A stretch of DNA of 23,787 bases from CAZYXZ01 sp964651395 (GCA_964651395.1 CAZYXZ010000050.1:1-23787), one strand, 5' to 3'; shown: positions 1-7,241, counted from the first letter of the stretch. Notes: generated from the sequence alone by a model not told the origin. Made by a program: numbers and translations.

Positions 1-54
1 TAGAGCATCACCTTGCCAAGGTGAGGGTCGCGGGTTCGAATCCCGTCGTCCGCT
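1..54 (+). tRNA. tRNA-Gly (anticodon GCC), 5' end cut by window edge
   Basis: The 3' part of a glycine tRNA is present. The anticodon arm is a CACCT/AGGTG stem around a loop carrying GCC. The T arm follows (GGGTTCGAATCCC), then the acceptor strand CGTCCGC at 47-53 with discriminator T54. CCA is not encoded. The 5' acceptor strand and part of the D arm lie before base 1. It is the first gene of a Gly-Cys-Val cluster, an arrangement common in actinobacteria. Confidence 0.93.
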
Positions 55-60
55 CTGACG

Positions 61-86
61 CCTCCCGGGCCAACTCGGCCGGGAGG
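61..86 (+). terminator. GC-rich hairpin between tRNA-Gly and tRNA-Cys
   Basis: CCTCCCGG pairs with CCGGGAGG across a short spacer, and the stem can extend by GCC/GGC with one bulged G. There is no strong T run, only TGTTGTA, so this may be a factor-dependent terminator or a processing or attenuation structure rather than a classical terminator. Confidence 0.4.
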
Positions 87-122
87 TGTTGTACGAAAGC
101 GGGGCCCCCGAGGTCTCGAGCT

Positions 123-194
123 GGCGGAGTGGCCGAGTGGCTTAGGCAAGGGCCTGCAAAGCCCTGTACGCGAGTTCGATTCTCGCCTCCGCCT
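123..194 (+). tRNA. tRNA-Cys (anticodon GCA)
   Basis: The complete cloverleaf is visible. Acceptor strand GGCGGAG (123-129) pairs with CTCCGCC (187-193), with discriminator T194. The anticodon stem AGGGC/GCCCT encloses the loop CTGCAAA with anticodon GCA. The T loop is TTCGATT. CCA is not encoded. Only one base separates it from tRNA-Val, so the two must be cut from one precursor. Confidence 0.95.
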
Positions 195-195
195 C

Positions 196-270
196 GGGTG
201 ATTAGCTCAGCTTGGTTAGAGCGCTTCCCTGACACGGAAGAGGTCACAGGTTCAAGTCCTGTATCACCCA
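196..270 (+). tRNA. tRNA-Val (anticodon GAC)
   Basis: Acceptor strand GGGTGAT (196-202) pairs with ATCACCC (263-269), with discriminator A270. The anticodon stem CTTCC/GGAAG encloses the loop CTGACAC with anticodon GAC. The T loop is TTCAAGT. It is the last gene of the cluster. Its trailer contains an unusual inverted copy of part of the anticodon arm, listed separately. Confidence 0.95.
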
Positions 271-274
271 CGAA

Positions 275-297
275 CTCTTCCGTGTCACATCGGAAGA
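275..297 (+). repeat. tRNA-Val trailer: inverted copy of the anticodon arm, also a local hairpin
   Basis: Bases 275-287 (CTCTTCCGTGTCA) are the exact reverse complement of bases 230-242 in the tRNA-Val anticodon loop and 3' stem strand. The same segment forms a local hairpin: TCTTCCG (276-282) pairs with CGGAAGA (291-297) around an 8-nt loop. It could act as the cluster terminator, as a refolding element for the precursor, or be the remnant of a partial tRNA duplication left by recombination. There is no T run after the hairpin. Confidence 0.6.
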
Positions 298-327
298 ACT
301 GTCACACCCCGGTCGTAGCTTTGACTC

Positions 328-1143
328 ATGGCTGCTTCCTGCGTCGTCCACGGATGCACGAGCCGCGCGTGGTCGCACGGCATGTGTTGCTCACACTTTC
401 ACCGGTGGCGTCGGTACGGCGATCCAATGGCCGGCCAGACCCAGAGGCGGCGCGACGGTCGAGCCGCGACCGGAAACTGTTCGCTTGCCTCCTGCGACAA
501 GGCCGCCTACCGGACAGTGTTCTCCTGCGGCGAGCACTACGAGCTTCCCGGTCAGCTTCGACGCGCATTCAAGCGGGATGACCCGAGTGCGACCTGCATC
601 GAGCTGGGCTGCGGCAAGCCGATCTTTCGAGATGGTCTGTGCTCCATGCATGACAGCAGACGACGGAGGGCGGCCAAGGTCGATCCGGCGATGTGCCGAA
701 CGTGCGGTTCAGAACTCAGCCGCGTCGCACTGTGCGGACCACACCTTCACAGGTTGAAGGCCCATGGCGATCCGATTGCCGGAGGCCCGTACCAGGTGAA
801 CCGCGGCAAGCCGTACATCGGCCGAGGCGGTTACGTCTACGTACGCGACAACGGCAAGCTGGTCGCGCAGCACCGGCTCGTCATGGAGGAGCACCTGCAA
901 CGACCGCTGTGGCCGGATGAGCGGGTGCATCACCTCAATGGGGATCGAACGGACAACCGGGTCGAGAACCTCGAGCTGTGGAGTGTCCGGCAACCGTCCG
1001 GGCAGCGGGTCGAGGACAAGCTCACCTATGCGCGGGAGATCTTGCGGCGGTACTCGCCCGATGAGCTCGTGGTGCCGGCCCGGCCGTCGCGGGAGATGCG
1101 CCGACGGGCGAGGAAGCGGTTGCGGGCGCTCATAGCCGCATAA
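328..1143 (+). CDS. HNH endonuclease with four N-terminal Cys/His clusters
   Basis: The protein has 271 residues. The first 145 or so contain four repeats of a C-x2-4-C ... C-x2-H type: C5/C10 with GMCCSH, a CSLASC block ending in CGEH, a CIELGC block ending in LCSMH, and CRTCG ending in LCGPH. Repeats 1 and 4 both end in an RW/RL...GDP tail. These look like small zinc-binding fingers. The C-terminal half matches the HNH_3 type found in phage and homing endonucleases: HRLVMEEHL, then VHHLNGDRTDN (H201, H202, N204, N210) and NLELW. By family it should be a metal-dependent DNA-nicking or cutting enzyme. It starts 57 bases after the tRNA cluster, a usual landing site for mobile DNA, but no integrase or intron is seen. 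Domain assignment is firm; target and role are unknown. Confidence 0.85.
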   Translation: MAASCVVHGCTSRAWSHGMCCSHFHRWRRYGDPMAGQTQRRRDGRAATGNCSLASCDKAAYRTVFSCGEHYELPGQLRRAFKRDDPSATCIELGCGKPIFRDGLCSMHDSRRRRAAKVDPAMCRTCGSELSRVALCGPHLHRLKAHGDPIAGGPYQVNRGKPYIGRGGYVYVRDNGKLVAQHRLVMEEHLQRPLWPDERVHHLNGDRTDNRVENLELWSVRQPSGQRVEDKLTYAREILRRYSPDELVVPARPSREMRRRARKRLRALIAA

Positions 1144-1150
1144 TCGCGGC

Positions 1151-1897
1151 ATGCCCGAATCCCAGATCGCGGCTGACGTAGTCCCGTTGGTCATCGAGAT
1201 CTCCGTGATGGGCTCGTTCAGCGTGACCGTCGACGGCAAGGACGCCGGCACGCTCTCGATGGGGTCGCAGCGGCTGCTCGTGTTCCTGGCGCTGCGGGAG
1301 GACGCGGTCTCGCGCATCGCCGTGGCCGGCACGATGTGGCCCGAAGCCTCGGACCGGCGGGCCGGGGACAGCCTGCGCAGTGCCCTGTCCCGACTGGATC
1401 CCTCTATGCGCGAGGCGATCCTGGACGCCTCCGCCGGGCTGCGGCTGGCCGAGGCGGTCGGTGTCGACCTCCGCCACAGCCAGGCGCTGGCCGAGCGGTT
1501 GATCCAGCACGGGACCGTGACCGACGACGCCGATCTCACGGCCGAGGCGGTGAAGTCGCTCTCGCTCGAGCTGCTGCCCGACTGGTACGACGACTGGGTC
1601 GTGGCCGAGGCCGAGGACTGGCGCCAGCTTCGGCTGCAGGCGCTGGAGGCCCAGGCGCGGATCCTGACCGAGAAGGGCCGCCTCGCCGGGGCGGCCGGTG
1701 CGGCGCGCGCGGCCATCAGGGTCGAGCCGTTGCGCGAGAGCGCCCATGCCTGCCTGGTGCGGGTGCATCTGGCCGAAGGCAACCAGTCCGAGGCGCTGCG
1801 GGTGTTCGACCGCTACCGCGAGATGCTCTTCGACGAGCTCGGGCTCGAGCCCACGCCGCTGCTGTCCCAGCTCGTGACGGACATCTCCCGCATCTGA
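1151..1897 (+). CDS. SARP-like transcriptional activator (winged helix + BTAD)
   Basis: The protein has 248 residues. Residues 13-105 fit the OmpR/SARP winged-helix fold (VMGSFSVTVDG, then SQRLLVFLALRE, the MWPEASDRRAGDSLRSALSRLD recognition region, and a LRLAEAVGVDL strand). Residues 110-245 fit the bacterial transcriptional activator domain with its all-helical repeats (LLPDWYDDWV, RESAHACLVRVHLAEGNQSEALRVFDRYREMLFDELGLEPTPLL). No ATPase domain follows, so this is a small SARP. Members bind direct repeats spaced by one helical turn and recruit RNA polymerase. Just downstream, before the next gene, are three GTCA repeats at exactly 11-bp spacing, making the neighbouring surface protein its likely target. 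It lies 7 bases after the HNH gene. Confidence 0.85.
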   Translation: MPESQIAADVVPLVIEISVMGSFSVTVDGKDAGTLSMGSQRLLVFLALREDAVSRIAVAGTMWPEASDRRAGDSLRSALSRLDPSMREAILDASAGLRLAEAVGVDLRHSQALAERLIQHGTVTDDADLTAEAVKSLSLELLPDWYDDWVVAEAEDWRQLRLQALEAQARILTEKGRLAGAAGAARAAIRVEPLRESAHACLVRVHLAEGNQSEALRVFDRYREMLFDELGLEPTPLLSQLVTDISRI

Positions 1898-1903
1898 CGC
1901 GTC

Positions 1904-1932
1904 GTCACCCGCCGGTCACGGTTCTGTCATAC
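1904..1932 (+). promoter_or_regulatory. Three 11-bp-phased GTCAY direct repeats (candidate SARP operator)
   Basis: GTCACCC starts at 1904, GTCACGG at 1915 and GTCATAC at 1926, so the starts are exactly 11 bp apart, one helical turn. SARP regulators are known to bind 7-bp direct repeats with this phasing. The array lies in the 57-base gap between a SARP gene and a surface-protein gene. The last repeat ends only 22 bases before the ATG, so any transcript made from it would be nearly leaderless. The spacing is seen; the binding is inferred. Confidence 0.5.
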
Positions 1933-1954
1933 CCGTCGGGCCAGGGTGCGCCCC

Positions 1955-3226
1955 ATGACCCCCTTCCTGACACCCCCCCACCACCGCACCTCGCACGCCT
2001 CCCGCTTCGGCGCCCTCGTGGTGACCCTCCTGCTCCTGCTCACCTGGGGGGCGATGCGCGACACGGCCTCCGCGGCCGGTTCGCCGGAGTCGGTCCACCA
2101 GTGCAACGGCACCGACAACGCTGGCGGTCAGGCGGTCGCGTGTGACGTGACCATCACGAACAACCTCGACCTGGCCACGGGCACCACCAGCTCGTCGGTC
2201 ACCGTCCGTCGCTGTCACGGCGCAGCCAACGCGGCTCCCACCTGCACCACGTCCACCACGCCGTCATCGGAGCTCACCACGGCCGTGGCGCAGTGCAACG
2301 GCTCCGGCTCAGGGGGTGGGGGGACGGTCCGGTGCGACGTTCGCATCGTGAACAACATCGTCGGGGTGGCCTCGACCAGCCCGGCAAGCGTGAACCAGTG
2401 CAACAACTCGGGCGCCGGCGGCGGCACTGAGCCGACCGTGTCCTGCTCGCCGGTCGGCAGCACCACCAACGCGACCATCACGCAGTGCAACAGCTCCGGC
2501 AACGGCGGCGGGGGCACGAGGCGGGTCACCTGCACGGTCTCGCCGTCCACGCAGACCTCCGCCCTGCCGGTCACCGTCGACCAGTGCAACGGCTCCGGCA
2601 ACGGCGGTGGCGCGACCGTCCGGTGCACCGTCTCCGTCACCAACCGCGTCGAGACGCCCGTTGTCGTCACCCCGACCGAGCCCGTCGTCACACCGACCGA
2701 GCCCGTCGTCACACCGACCGAGCCCGTCGTCATACCGACCGAGCCCGTCGTCACCCCGACCGAGCCCGTCGTTGTGCCTTCCCTGGACCTACCGCCCGTC
2801 CCGCCGGTAGTCCTGCCGCCGGTAGCCCTGCCGCCGGTAGCGGCACCGGCTGACGAGGCTCCCGCCGTGCTGCCCCCCGTGGCGGCCGCGGTTGTCCCGC
2901 CGCCTGTGGCACCGGTAGTGCTGCCGCCGGCACCTGCAACGGTGGTCCCGCCGCTCATGGCCCCGCCGCTCGCCCCGGCACCGCTCGCCCCGGCTCCGCT
3001 GGTGCCCGCGCCCCTCGTGCCCGTGACCGTCGCGCACGTGCCGGTGACACCGGCCGTCACCACCCGTGACAACCCGGTGGTCCGCACGCCCACGCATGAC
3101 GCGTCGATCGTGACGCTGCCCGTCACCGGTACGGACACCGGCCTCGTGGCGGCGATCGCCGCGCTGTTCGTCCTGCTGGGCAGCTTGCTCGTCGGCCGGT
3201 CCCGCGGCCGGGTCGCGAACCCCTAG
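1955..3226 (+). CDS. LPVTG-anchored surface protein with QCNGSG cysteine repeats
   Basis: The protein has 423 residues. It starts with a signal peptide (hydrophobic ALVVTLLLLLTWGAM, likely cut near TASAAG). The body carries six variants of a repeat: a QCN(G/S)SG(N/S)GGG-like motif, a variable part, a second Cys in VxCxV, then (T/V)NN; copy 2 is degenerate (RCHGAAN). Each copy carries a Cys pair, suggesting one disulfide per copy. A five-fold TPTEPVV repeat and a long Pro/Val/Ala-rich stalk follow. The end is a sortase signal: LPVTG (388-392), a hydrophobic segment and a GRSRGR charged tail. It should be covalently attached to the cell wall, with the repeat head exposed. An in-frame GTG at 1946 is an alternative start. 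I do not recognise a characterised family for the repeats. The upstream SARP gene and phased repeats suggest regulated expression. Confidence 0.8.
   Translation: MTPFLTPPHHRTSHASRFGALVVTLLLLLTWGAMRDTASAAGSPESVHQCNGTDNAGGQAVACDVTITNNLDLATGTTSSSVTVRRCHGAANAAPTCTTSTTPSSELTTAVAQCNGSGSGGGGTVRCDVRIVNNIVGVASTSPASVNQCNNSGAGGGTEPTVSCSPVGSTTNATITQCNSSGNGGGGTRRVTCTVSPSTQTSALPVTVDQCNGSGNGGGATVRCTVSVTNRVETPVVVTPTEPVVTPTEPVVTPTEPVVIPTEPVVTPTEPVVVPSLDLPPVPPVVLPPVALPPVAAPADEAPAVLPPVAAAVVPPPVAPVVLPPAPATVVPPLMAPPLAPAPLAPAPLVPAPLVPVTVAHVPVTPAVTTRDNPVVRTPTHDASIVTLPVTGTDTGLVAAIAALFVLLGSLLVGRSRGRVANP
2657..2773 (+). repeat. 21-bp tandem repeat encoding TPTEPVV
   Basis: About five copies of a 21-bp unit with the core ACCGAGCCCGTCGTC encode the heptapeptide TPTEPVV, with one copy changed to IPTEPVV. 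Near-identical DNA in neighbouring copies points to recent slippage or unequal recombination, so the length of the wall-spanning stalk may vary between strains. Confidence 0.85.
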
Positions 3227-3227
3227 G

Positions 3228-3782
3228 TCAGTTGAGCGTCGGGTCCAACGGGTGCGTGGCGACCAGGGCGAGTGAGCCGCCCTGGCGTCGCAGCACCCGG
3301 TTCCAGAGGTCGGTCGGGTCGGTGAACAGGTCCTCCTCGACCGCGTCGACGACGTACCAGGCGCCCTCGGCGATCTCCTCCTCCAGCTGCTCCGCGCTCC
3401 ACCCCGCGTAGCCGGCGAACACGCGGGCGCTGGCCACCCGACCGGCCAGCTCGGCCGGGTCGGCGCCGGGGTCGAGCAGGTGGACGCGGCCGGTGATCCG
3501 TGGCCACTCCTGCTCGGGCGCCTCGGTCAGCCCGACGCAGAAGGCCGCACCCTCCCCGACCGGGCCGCCGAAGAAGACGACGTCCGGTACGGCGGCCAGC
3601 TGCTCCCAGCCCGGCAGCCCGTCCGCCACCAGCAGCTCGGCCGGGCGGTTGAGCACCAACCCGACGGCGCCGTTGTCGTCGTGGTCGGCGATCAGGATGA
3701 CCGTGCGGACGAAGTTCGGGTCGAGCAGCACCGGCGTCGCGACCAGCAGCCGGCCGCGGAGGGTGGGAGCGCCGCCGTACAT
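3228..3782 (-). CDS. yqgE: YqgE/AlgH family protein (UPF0301)
   Basis: The protein has 184 residues, the usual length of the family. Family marks are LRGRLLVATPVLLDPNFVRTVILIADHDDNGAVGLVLNRP at the N terminus, FFGGPVGEG in the middle and VFAGYAGWSAEQLEEEIAEGAWYVV towards the C terminus. The biochemical function of this widespread family is not established. It converges on the surface-protein gene, with one base between the two stop codons, and it diverges from the carboxypeptidase gene across a 54-base gap that must hold both promoters. Confidence 0.93.
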   Translation of the reverse strand: MYGGAPTLRGRLLVATPVLLDPNFVRTVILIADHDDNGAVGLVLNRPAELLVADGLPGWEQLAAVPDVVFFGGPVGEGAAFCVGLTEAPEQEWPRITGRVHLLDPGADPAELAGRVASARVFAGYAGWSAEQLEEEIAEGAWYVVDAVEEDLFTDPTDLWNRVLRRQGGSLALVATHPLDPTLN

Positions 3783-3836
3783 GCGTTGACGGTACCCGGG
3801 CAGGGATGGCGTCAGGCGTCAGCGAAACGGACACGC

Positions 3837-5936
3837 ATGCGCCGACTCGTCCCAGCCGCCCTGGCCACCGCTCTCACCGCCGCCGTCTGCCTCGGCGCCC
3901 TGCCCGGCCACTCGCCCGCCCGAGCCGCGGAGCGAGCGCCGGCGAAGTGCGCCGACGGCGACATCACGCTCGACGACCGCGTCTACCCCGAGCCGCGGCT
4001 GGCGGAGAGCTTCGTCACGTTCGAGCGGTTCGAGTGCTCGGTGCGCTACCTCGAGAGCAAGTTCCCGACCGTGATCCAGGTGACAACCGTCGGCGAGTCC
4101 GCCGCCGGGCACCCGATCTACGACGTCCTCATGACCGACGAGACGGTGACGACGCCCAAGGAGAAGCTGCTCATCGTCAACTCGATCCACGGCAACGAGC
4201 CGGGGGGTCGCGAGGGCGCCTTCCGTGTGATGGAGGACTTCGCCGACCCGCGCTTCCACGCCGACGACGACTGGGTGCAGCAGGCCCTCGACCAGTACGT
4301 CGTGCACTTCCTCTTCCCCAACCCGGACGGCTGGGTCAGTGGCGACCTCACCGGGCAGAGCGCCGAGCTGACGATGACGCGCGGCAACTCGCACGGCACG
4401 GACCTCAACCGCAACTTCCCGGTCCAGGGCTACATCAACGTCGCGAACAAGACGCTGGAGGAGCCGGAGAGCAACGCGACGGTGCGGTCGCTGTTCAGCC
4501 AGAAGGGCTGGTTCCTCGGCACGGACAACCACGGCCAGGGCCCCGACGAGTACGCCGCCGCCGGGCTGCAGATCGTCGGCGAGTTCGACTACCAGAAGTC
4601 CGAGACGCTGGCCGTCTTCGCCGACGCCATCTCCGAGGCGTTCGCCGAGACCAATGTGCCGGGTGCGCTCGAGGCGTTGCACGACGCGACCGGCCTCGAC
4701 ATGGGCGCCTACCACTGGGGCACGCTCTACGACATGCTCGGCTACTCCGCGTCGGGCTCGATGATCGACTACTACAACACCAAGACCGGGCTCGGCGGCA
4801 CCGGCTACGCGACCGAGCTGACCGCGGGATCCGGCGTCAACTGGATCGGCTGGCCGCGCGAGCTCGCGCAGGTGTGGGTCGACTGCATCCGCGCGATCAA
4901 CTACTCGCTGCTCAAGCAGTCGGTGACGAAGCAGAAGCACACGTTCCCGCTGGGCGGGTCCACGGCCTACGTCCACGACCCCGAGGTCCTGCGCCACGAC
5001 GACGCCAACGGACCGGGCAGCACGCCGGAGGCCACGGAGGGCTCGTTCCCCCAGCTGCCCTACGCGGCCACGCGCATGCAGTTCTTCGTGGATCTCGGCA
5101 AGCACAGCGCGCGGCCGGTCACCAAGCTCACGGCCGCCGAGATCGTCGCGGACGGCCGGACGCTCGACCGGTTCGACTCGATCGTGCTGACCGAGCGCGC
5201 GGTGCCCGACAAGGTCGACGAGGAGCGCTACTTCGCCAACCTGAAGGCCTGGGTGGAGCGCGGCGGCAACCTCGTGGTGACAGACGGAGCGGTGAGCGCG
5301 CTGACCTCGATGGGCGTGCTCGCCAACGACGAGGGCGTGATCCGCCGCGACACCCGCTACGTCGGCAGCGTCGAGTTCACGACCCGCGACCACCCGCTGA
5401 CCGCGAACCTACGCGGAGTGGCGCGGCAGACCTACGACTCCGTCCCGATCGGCTACGCGTTCCCGCCGGCCGGCGAGAACTGCCCCAACTGGTCCGTCGA
5501 CCGCGCGGTCTGGGAGGCAGCGGGCGGCACGACCGTCGGCATCCTCGCCGCGTCGGGCCTCGGCACGACCGGCGACACGACGCGCACGACGTACGGCGAG
5601 CTGCCGCTGGGCGAGGGCAAGGTCCGCTTCATCGGCGCGCTGCTCCCGCAGCCTACCGAGGCGTACTACCACCCGTTCGGACTGCAGAACTACGCCGTCA
5701 CCTACACCGGGTACACGCTCCTGGCCAACAGCCTGGCGTACGACGCGCCGAACCTCGGTGCCGCAGGCGCAGCGCCGGCACCCGCCGCTCCCCCCGCACC
5801 GGCGCCCGCACCTCGGCCGGCGCCGGGCCGCGGCCCGTTGGCGGCGACCGGCGGCAGCGCGCTGACGGCGGTGGGCGCGCTGCTCCTGCTCTGCACGGCG
5901 GCCGCCGTACGCCGCCGAACTGGCCCGATCGGGTGA
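3837..5936 (+). CDS. Secreted M14-family zinc carboxypeptidase with LAATG wall anchor
   Basis: The protein has 699 residues from the ATG chosen because a signal peptide (RRLVPAALATALTAAVCLGALPG...ARAAE) follows it directly; the frame stays open upstream but there overlaps yqgE. The peptidase domain spans roughly residues 60-370. It has the zinc motif H118-x2-E121 in SIHGNEPGG, the substrate-binding DLNRNFP motif, H232 in TDNHGQG as likely third zinc ligand, and E327 in ATELTAG as likely catalytic Glu. Residues of about 420-560 resemble a Rossmann/GATase-like accessory domain (DRFDSIVLTERAV, GGNLVVTDGAVSAL). A Pro/Ala linker leads to LAATG (668-672), a hydrophobic stretch and an RRRTG tail. 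LAxTG is the signal used by class E sortases of high-GC actinobacteria. It probably trims peptides at the cell surface; the substrate is unknown. Confidence 0.9.
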   Translation: MRRLVPAALATALTAAVCLGALPGHSPARAAERAPAKCADGDITLDDRVYPEPRLAESFVTFERFECSVRYLESKFPTVIQVTTVGESAAGHPIYDVLMTDETVTTPKEKLLIVNSIHGNEPGGREGAFRVMEDFADPRFHADDDWVQQALDQYVVHFLFPNPDGWVSGDLTGQSAELTMTRGNSHGTDLNRNFPVQGYINVANKTLEEPESNATVRSLFSQKGWFLGTDNHGQGPDEYAAAGLQIVGEFDYQKSETLAVFADAISEAFAETNVPGALEALHDATGLDMGAYHWGTLYDMLGYSASGSMIDYYNTKTGLGGTGYATELTAGSGVNWIGWPRELAQVWVDCIRAINYSLLKQSVTKQKHTFPLGGSTAYVHDPEVLRHDDANGPGSTPEATEGSFPQLPYAATRMQFFVDLGKHSARPVTKLTAAEIVADGRTLDRFDSIVLTERAVPDKVDEERYFANLKAWVERGGNLVVTDGAVSALTSMGVLANDEGVIRRDTRYVGSVEFTTRDHPLTANLRGVARQTYDSVPIGYAFPPAGENCPNWSVDRAVWEAAGGTTVGILAASGLGTTGDTTRTTYGELPLGEGKVRFIGALLPQPTEAYYHPFGLQNYAVTYTGYTLLANSLAYDAPNLGAAGAAPAPAAPPAPAPAPRPAPGRGPLAATGGSALTAVGALLLLCTAAAVRRRTGPIG

Positions 5937-5940
5937 TGTA

Positions 5941-5959
5941 GGCGCCGCTCCGCGGCGCC
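5941..5959 (+). terminator. Perfect 8-bp GC hairpin between two secreted-protein genes
   Basis: GGCGCCGC and GCGGCGCC pair perfectly around a 3-base loop. The hairpin starts 4 bases after the carboxypeptidase stop and ends one base before the earliest ATG of the next gene. There is no T run. It may terminate partially, stabilise the upstream mRNA 3' end, or mask the start of the next gene. Confidence 0.4.
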
Positions 5960-5960
5960 G

Positions 5961-7241
5961 ATGACTTCGGGTATGCGGACCCGCGTGCTCGCCACGGCCA
6001 TCGCGCTGTCCCTCGTGCCCGCGGTCGCCGCCGGCGCGTCAGCGCTCCCCGAGGCGCCCGCGTGCCCGCTGTTTCCCGCCGACTCGATCTGGCATACCGA
6101 CGTCTCGGCGGCGCCGGTGCACCCGCAGTCGGCGGCCTGGATCGCCACCGGCGGCGCGAGCACCGGCTGGCACGCCGACTTCGGCTCCGGCCTCTGGGAC
6201 GGCGGTCCGATCGGCATCCCGTACACCACCGTGAGCTCCGCCCAGCACAAGGTGCCGATGAGCTTCGACTACGACGACGAGAGCGACCCCGGGCCGTACC
6301 CGTTCCCACCGAACGCGAAGATCGAAGGCGGCGCGCAGTCCTCGGGCGACCGCCACGTGCTGGTCGTCGACCGCGACGCCTGCCGGCTCTACGAGACCTG
6401 GTCGTCGTACCCGCAGGGCGACGGCTCGTGGCAGGCCGGCTCGGGCGCCGTCTGGGACCTGCGCTCCCACGCGCTGCGGCCGGCCGGCTGGACGTCGGCC
6501 GACGCCGCGGGCCTGCCGATCCTGCCCGGGCTCGTGCGCTACGACGAGGTGGCCGCCGGGCACATCGACCACGCGATCCGCTTCACGCTCCCGCGGACCG
6601 CACGCAGCTACGTGTGGCCGGCGCGACATCAGGCCGGCGAGTCCACGGACCCGGCGCTGCCGCCGATGGGCGCGCGGTTCCGGCTCAAGGCCGGCGTCGA
6701 CATCGCCGGCTTCCCTCCGCGCGTGCAGACGATCCTGCGGGCGGCCAAGACGTACGGCCTGGTCCTCGCCGACAACGGCAGCGCCTGGTACCTCTCCGGC
6801 GTACCGGACGAGCGGTGGGACAACGACGAGCTGCACGCCATGGACGTCCTGCGCGGTGCCGACCTCGAGGCGGTCGACGTGTCCGGCCTCATGGTGCACC
6901 CGGATTCGGGCCAGGCCCGGTCGAGCACCTGCCGGCCGACCCCCGCGGCCACGCTGTCGATGCGGACGGCGTACCCGCGGGTGCGTGTGGGGCAGACCAA
7001 CTACTTCGGCGGCTACCTGCTCGGCGGCGGCTGCCCGGTGGTCGGCGACCCGGTCGGGCTGTTCGTCCGGACGCGTCCCGGGCCGTACCACTGGGTCGCC
7101 ACCTCGACGACCAACGGCCGGGGGCAGTGGCAGCTGATCCTGCGCATGCCCGGCTCGTACGACGTGCTGGCCATCCACTCCTCCTCGGCCCGCACGGGCC
7201 GGGCTGTCGCGGGCCCGGTCCACGTCACGGTCGTCCGGTAG
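5961..7241 (+). CDS. Secreted protein of unknown function with C-terminal Ig-like region
   Basis: The protein has 426 residues from ATG 5961, or 422 from ATG 5973; neither start has a clear Shine-Dalgarno sequence. A signal peptide is present (RTRVLATAIALSLVPAVAAGASA). The mature part begins with CPLFPADSIWHTDVSAAPVHPQS and contains DGGPIGIPYTTV, GDRHVLVVDRDACRLYETWSS, LPGLVRYDEVAAGHIDHAIRFTLP and YGLVLADNGSAWYLSG. Together these form a compact domain of about 300 residues that I recognise only as a conserved secreted type without known activity. Residues of about 325-426 look like a small beta-sandwich (RVGQTNYFGGYLLGGGCPVVGDPVGLFV ... GRGQWQLILRMPGSYDVLAIHS). No wall anchor or membrane segment follows. 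It is 24 bases downstream of the carboxypeptidase and may share its transcript, apart from the hairpin between them. Confidence 0.75.
   Translation: MTSGMRTRVLATAIALSLVPAVAAGASALPEAPACPLFPADSIWHTDVSAAPVHPQSAAWIATGGASTGWHADFGSGLWDGGPIGIPYTTVSSAQHKVPMSFDYDDESDPGPYPFPPNAKIEGGAQSSGDRHVLVVDRDACRLYETWSSYPQGDGSWQAGSGAVWDLRSHALRPAGWTSADAAGLPILPGLVRYDEVAAGHIDHAIRFTLPRTARSYVWPARHQAGESTDPALPPMGARFRLKAGVDIAGFPPRVQTILRAAKTYGLVLADNGSAWYLSGVPDERWDNDELHAMDVLRGADLEAVDVSGLMVHPDSGQARSSTCRPTPAATLSMRTAYPRVRVGQTNYFGGYLLGGGCPVVGDPVGLFVRTRPGPYHWVATSTTNGRGQWQLILRMPGSYDVLAIHSSSARTGRAVAGPVHVTVVR

Noticed and set aside
2657..2773. Tandem repeats as a possible CRISPR array
   Set aside because: The 21-bp units are directly adjacent, with no spacers, and stay in frame as TPTEPVV codons inside a gene.
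3819..5393. Long open frame on the minus strand opposite the carboxypeptidase gene
   Set aside because: It reads as low-complexity Arg/Val/Gly/Leu-rich sequence without motifs, typical of the antisense frame of a GC-rich gene. The plus strand has a signal peptide and complete M14 motifs.
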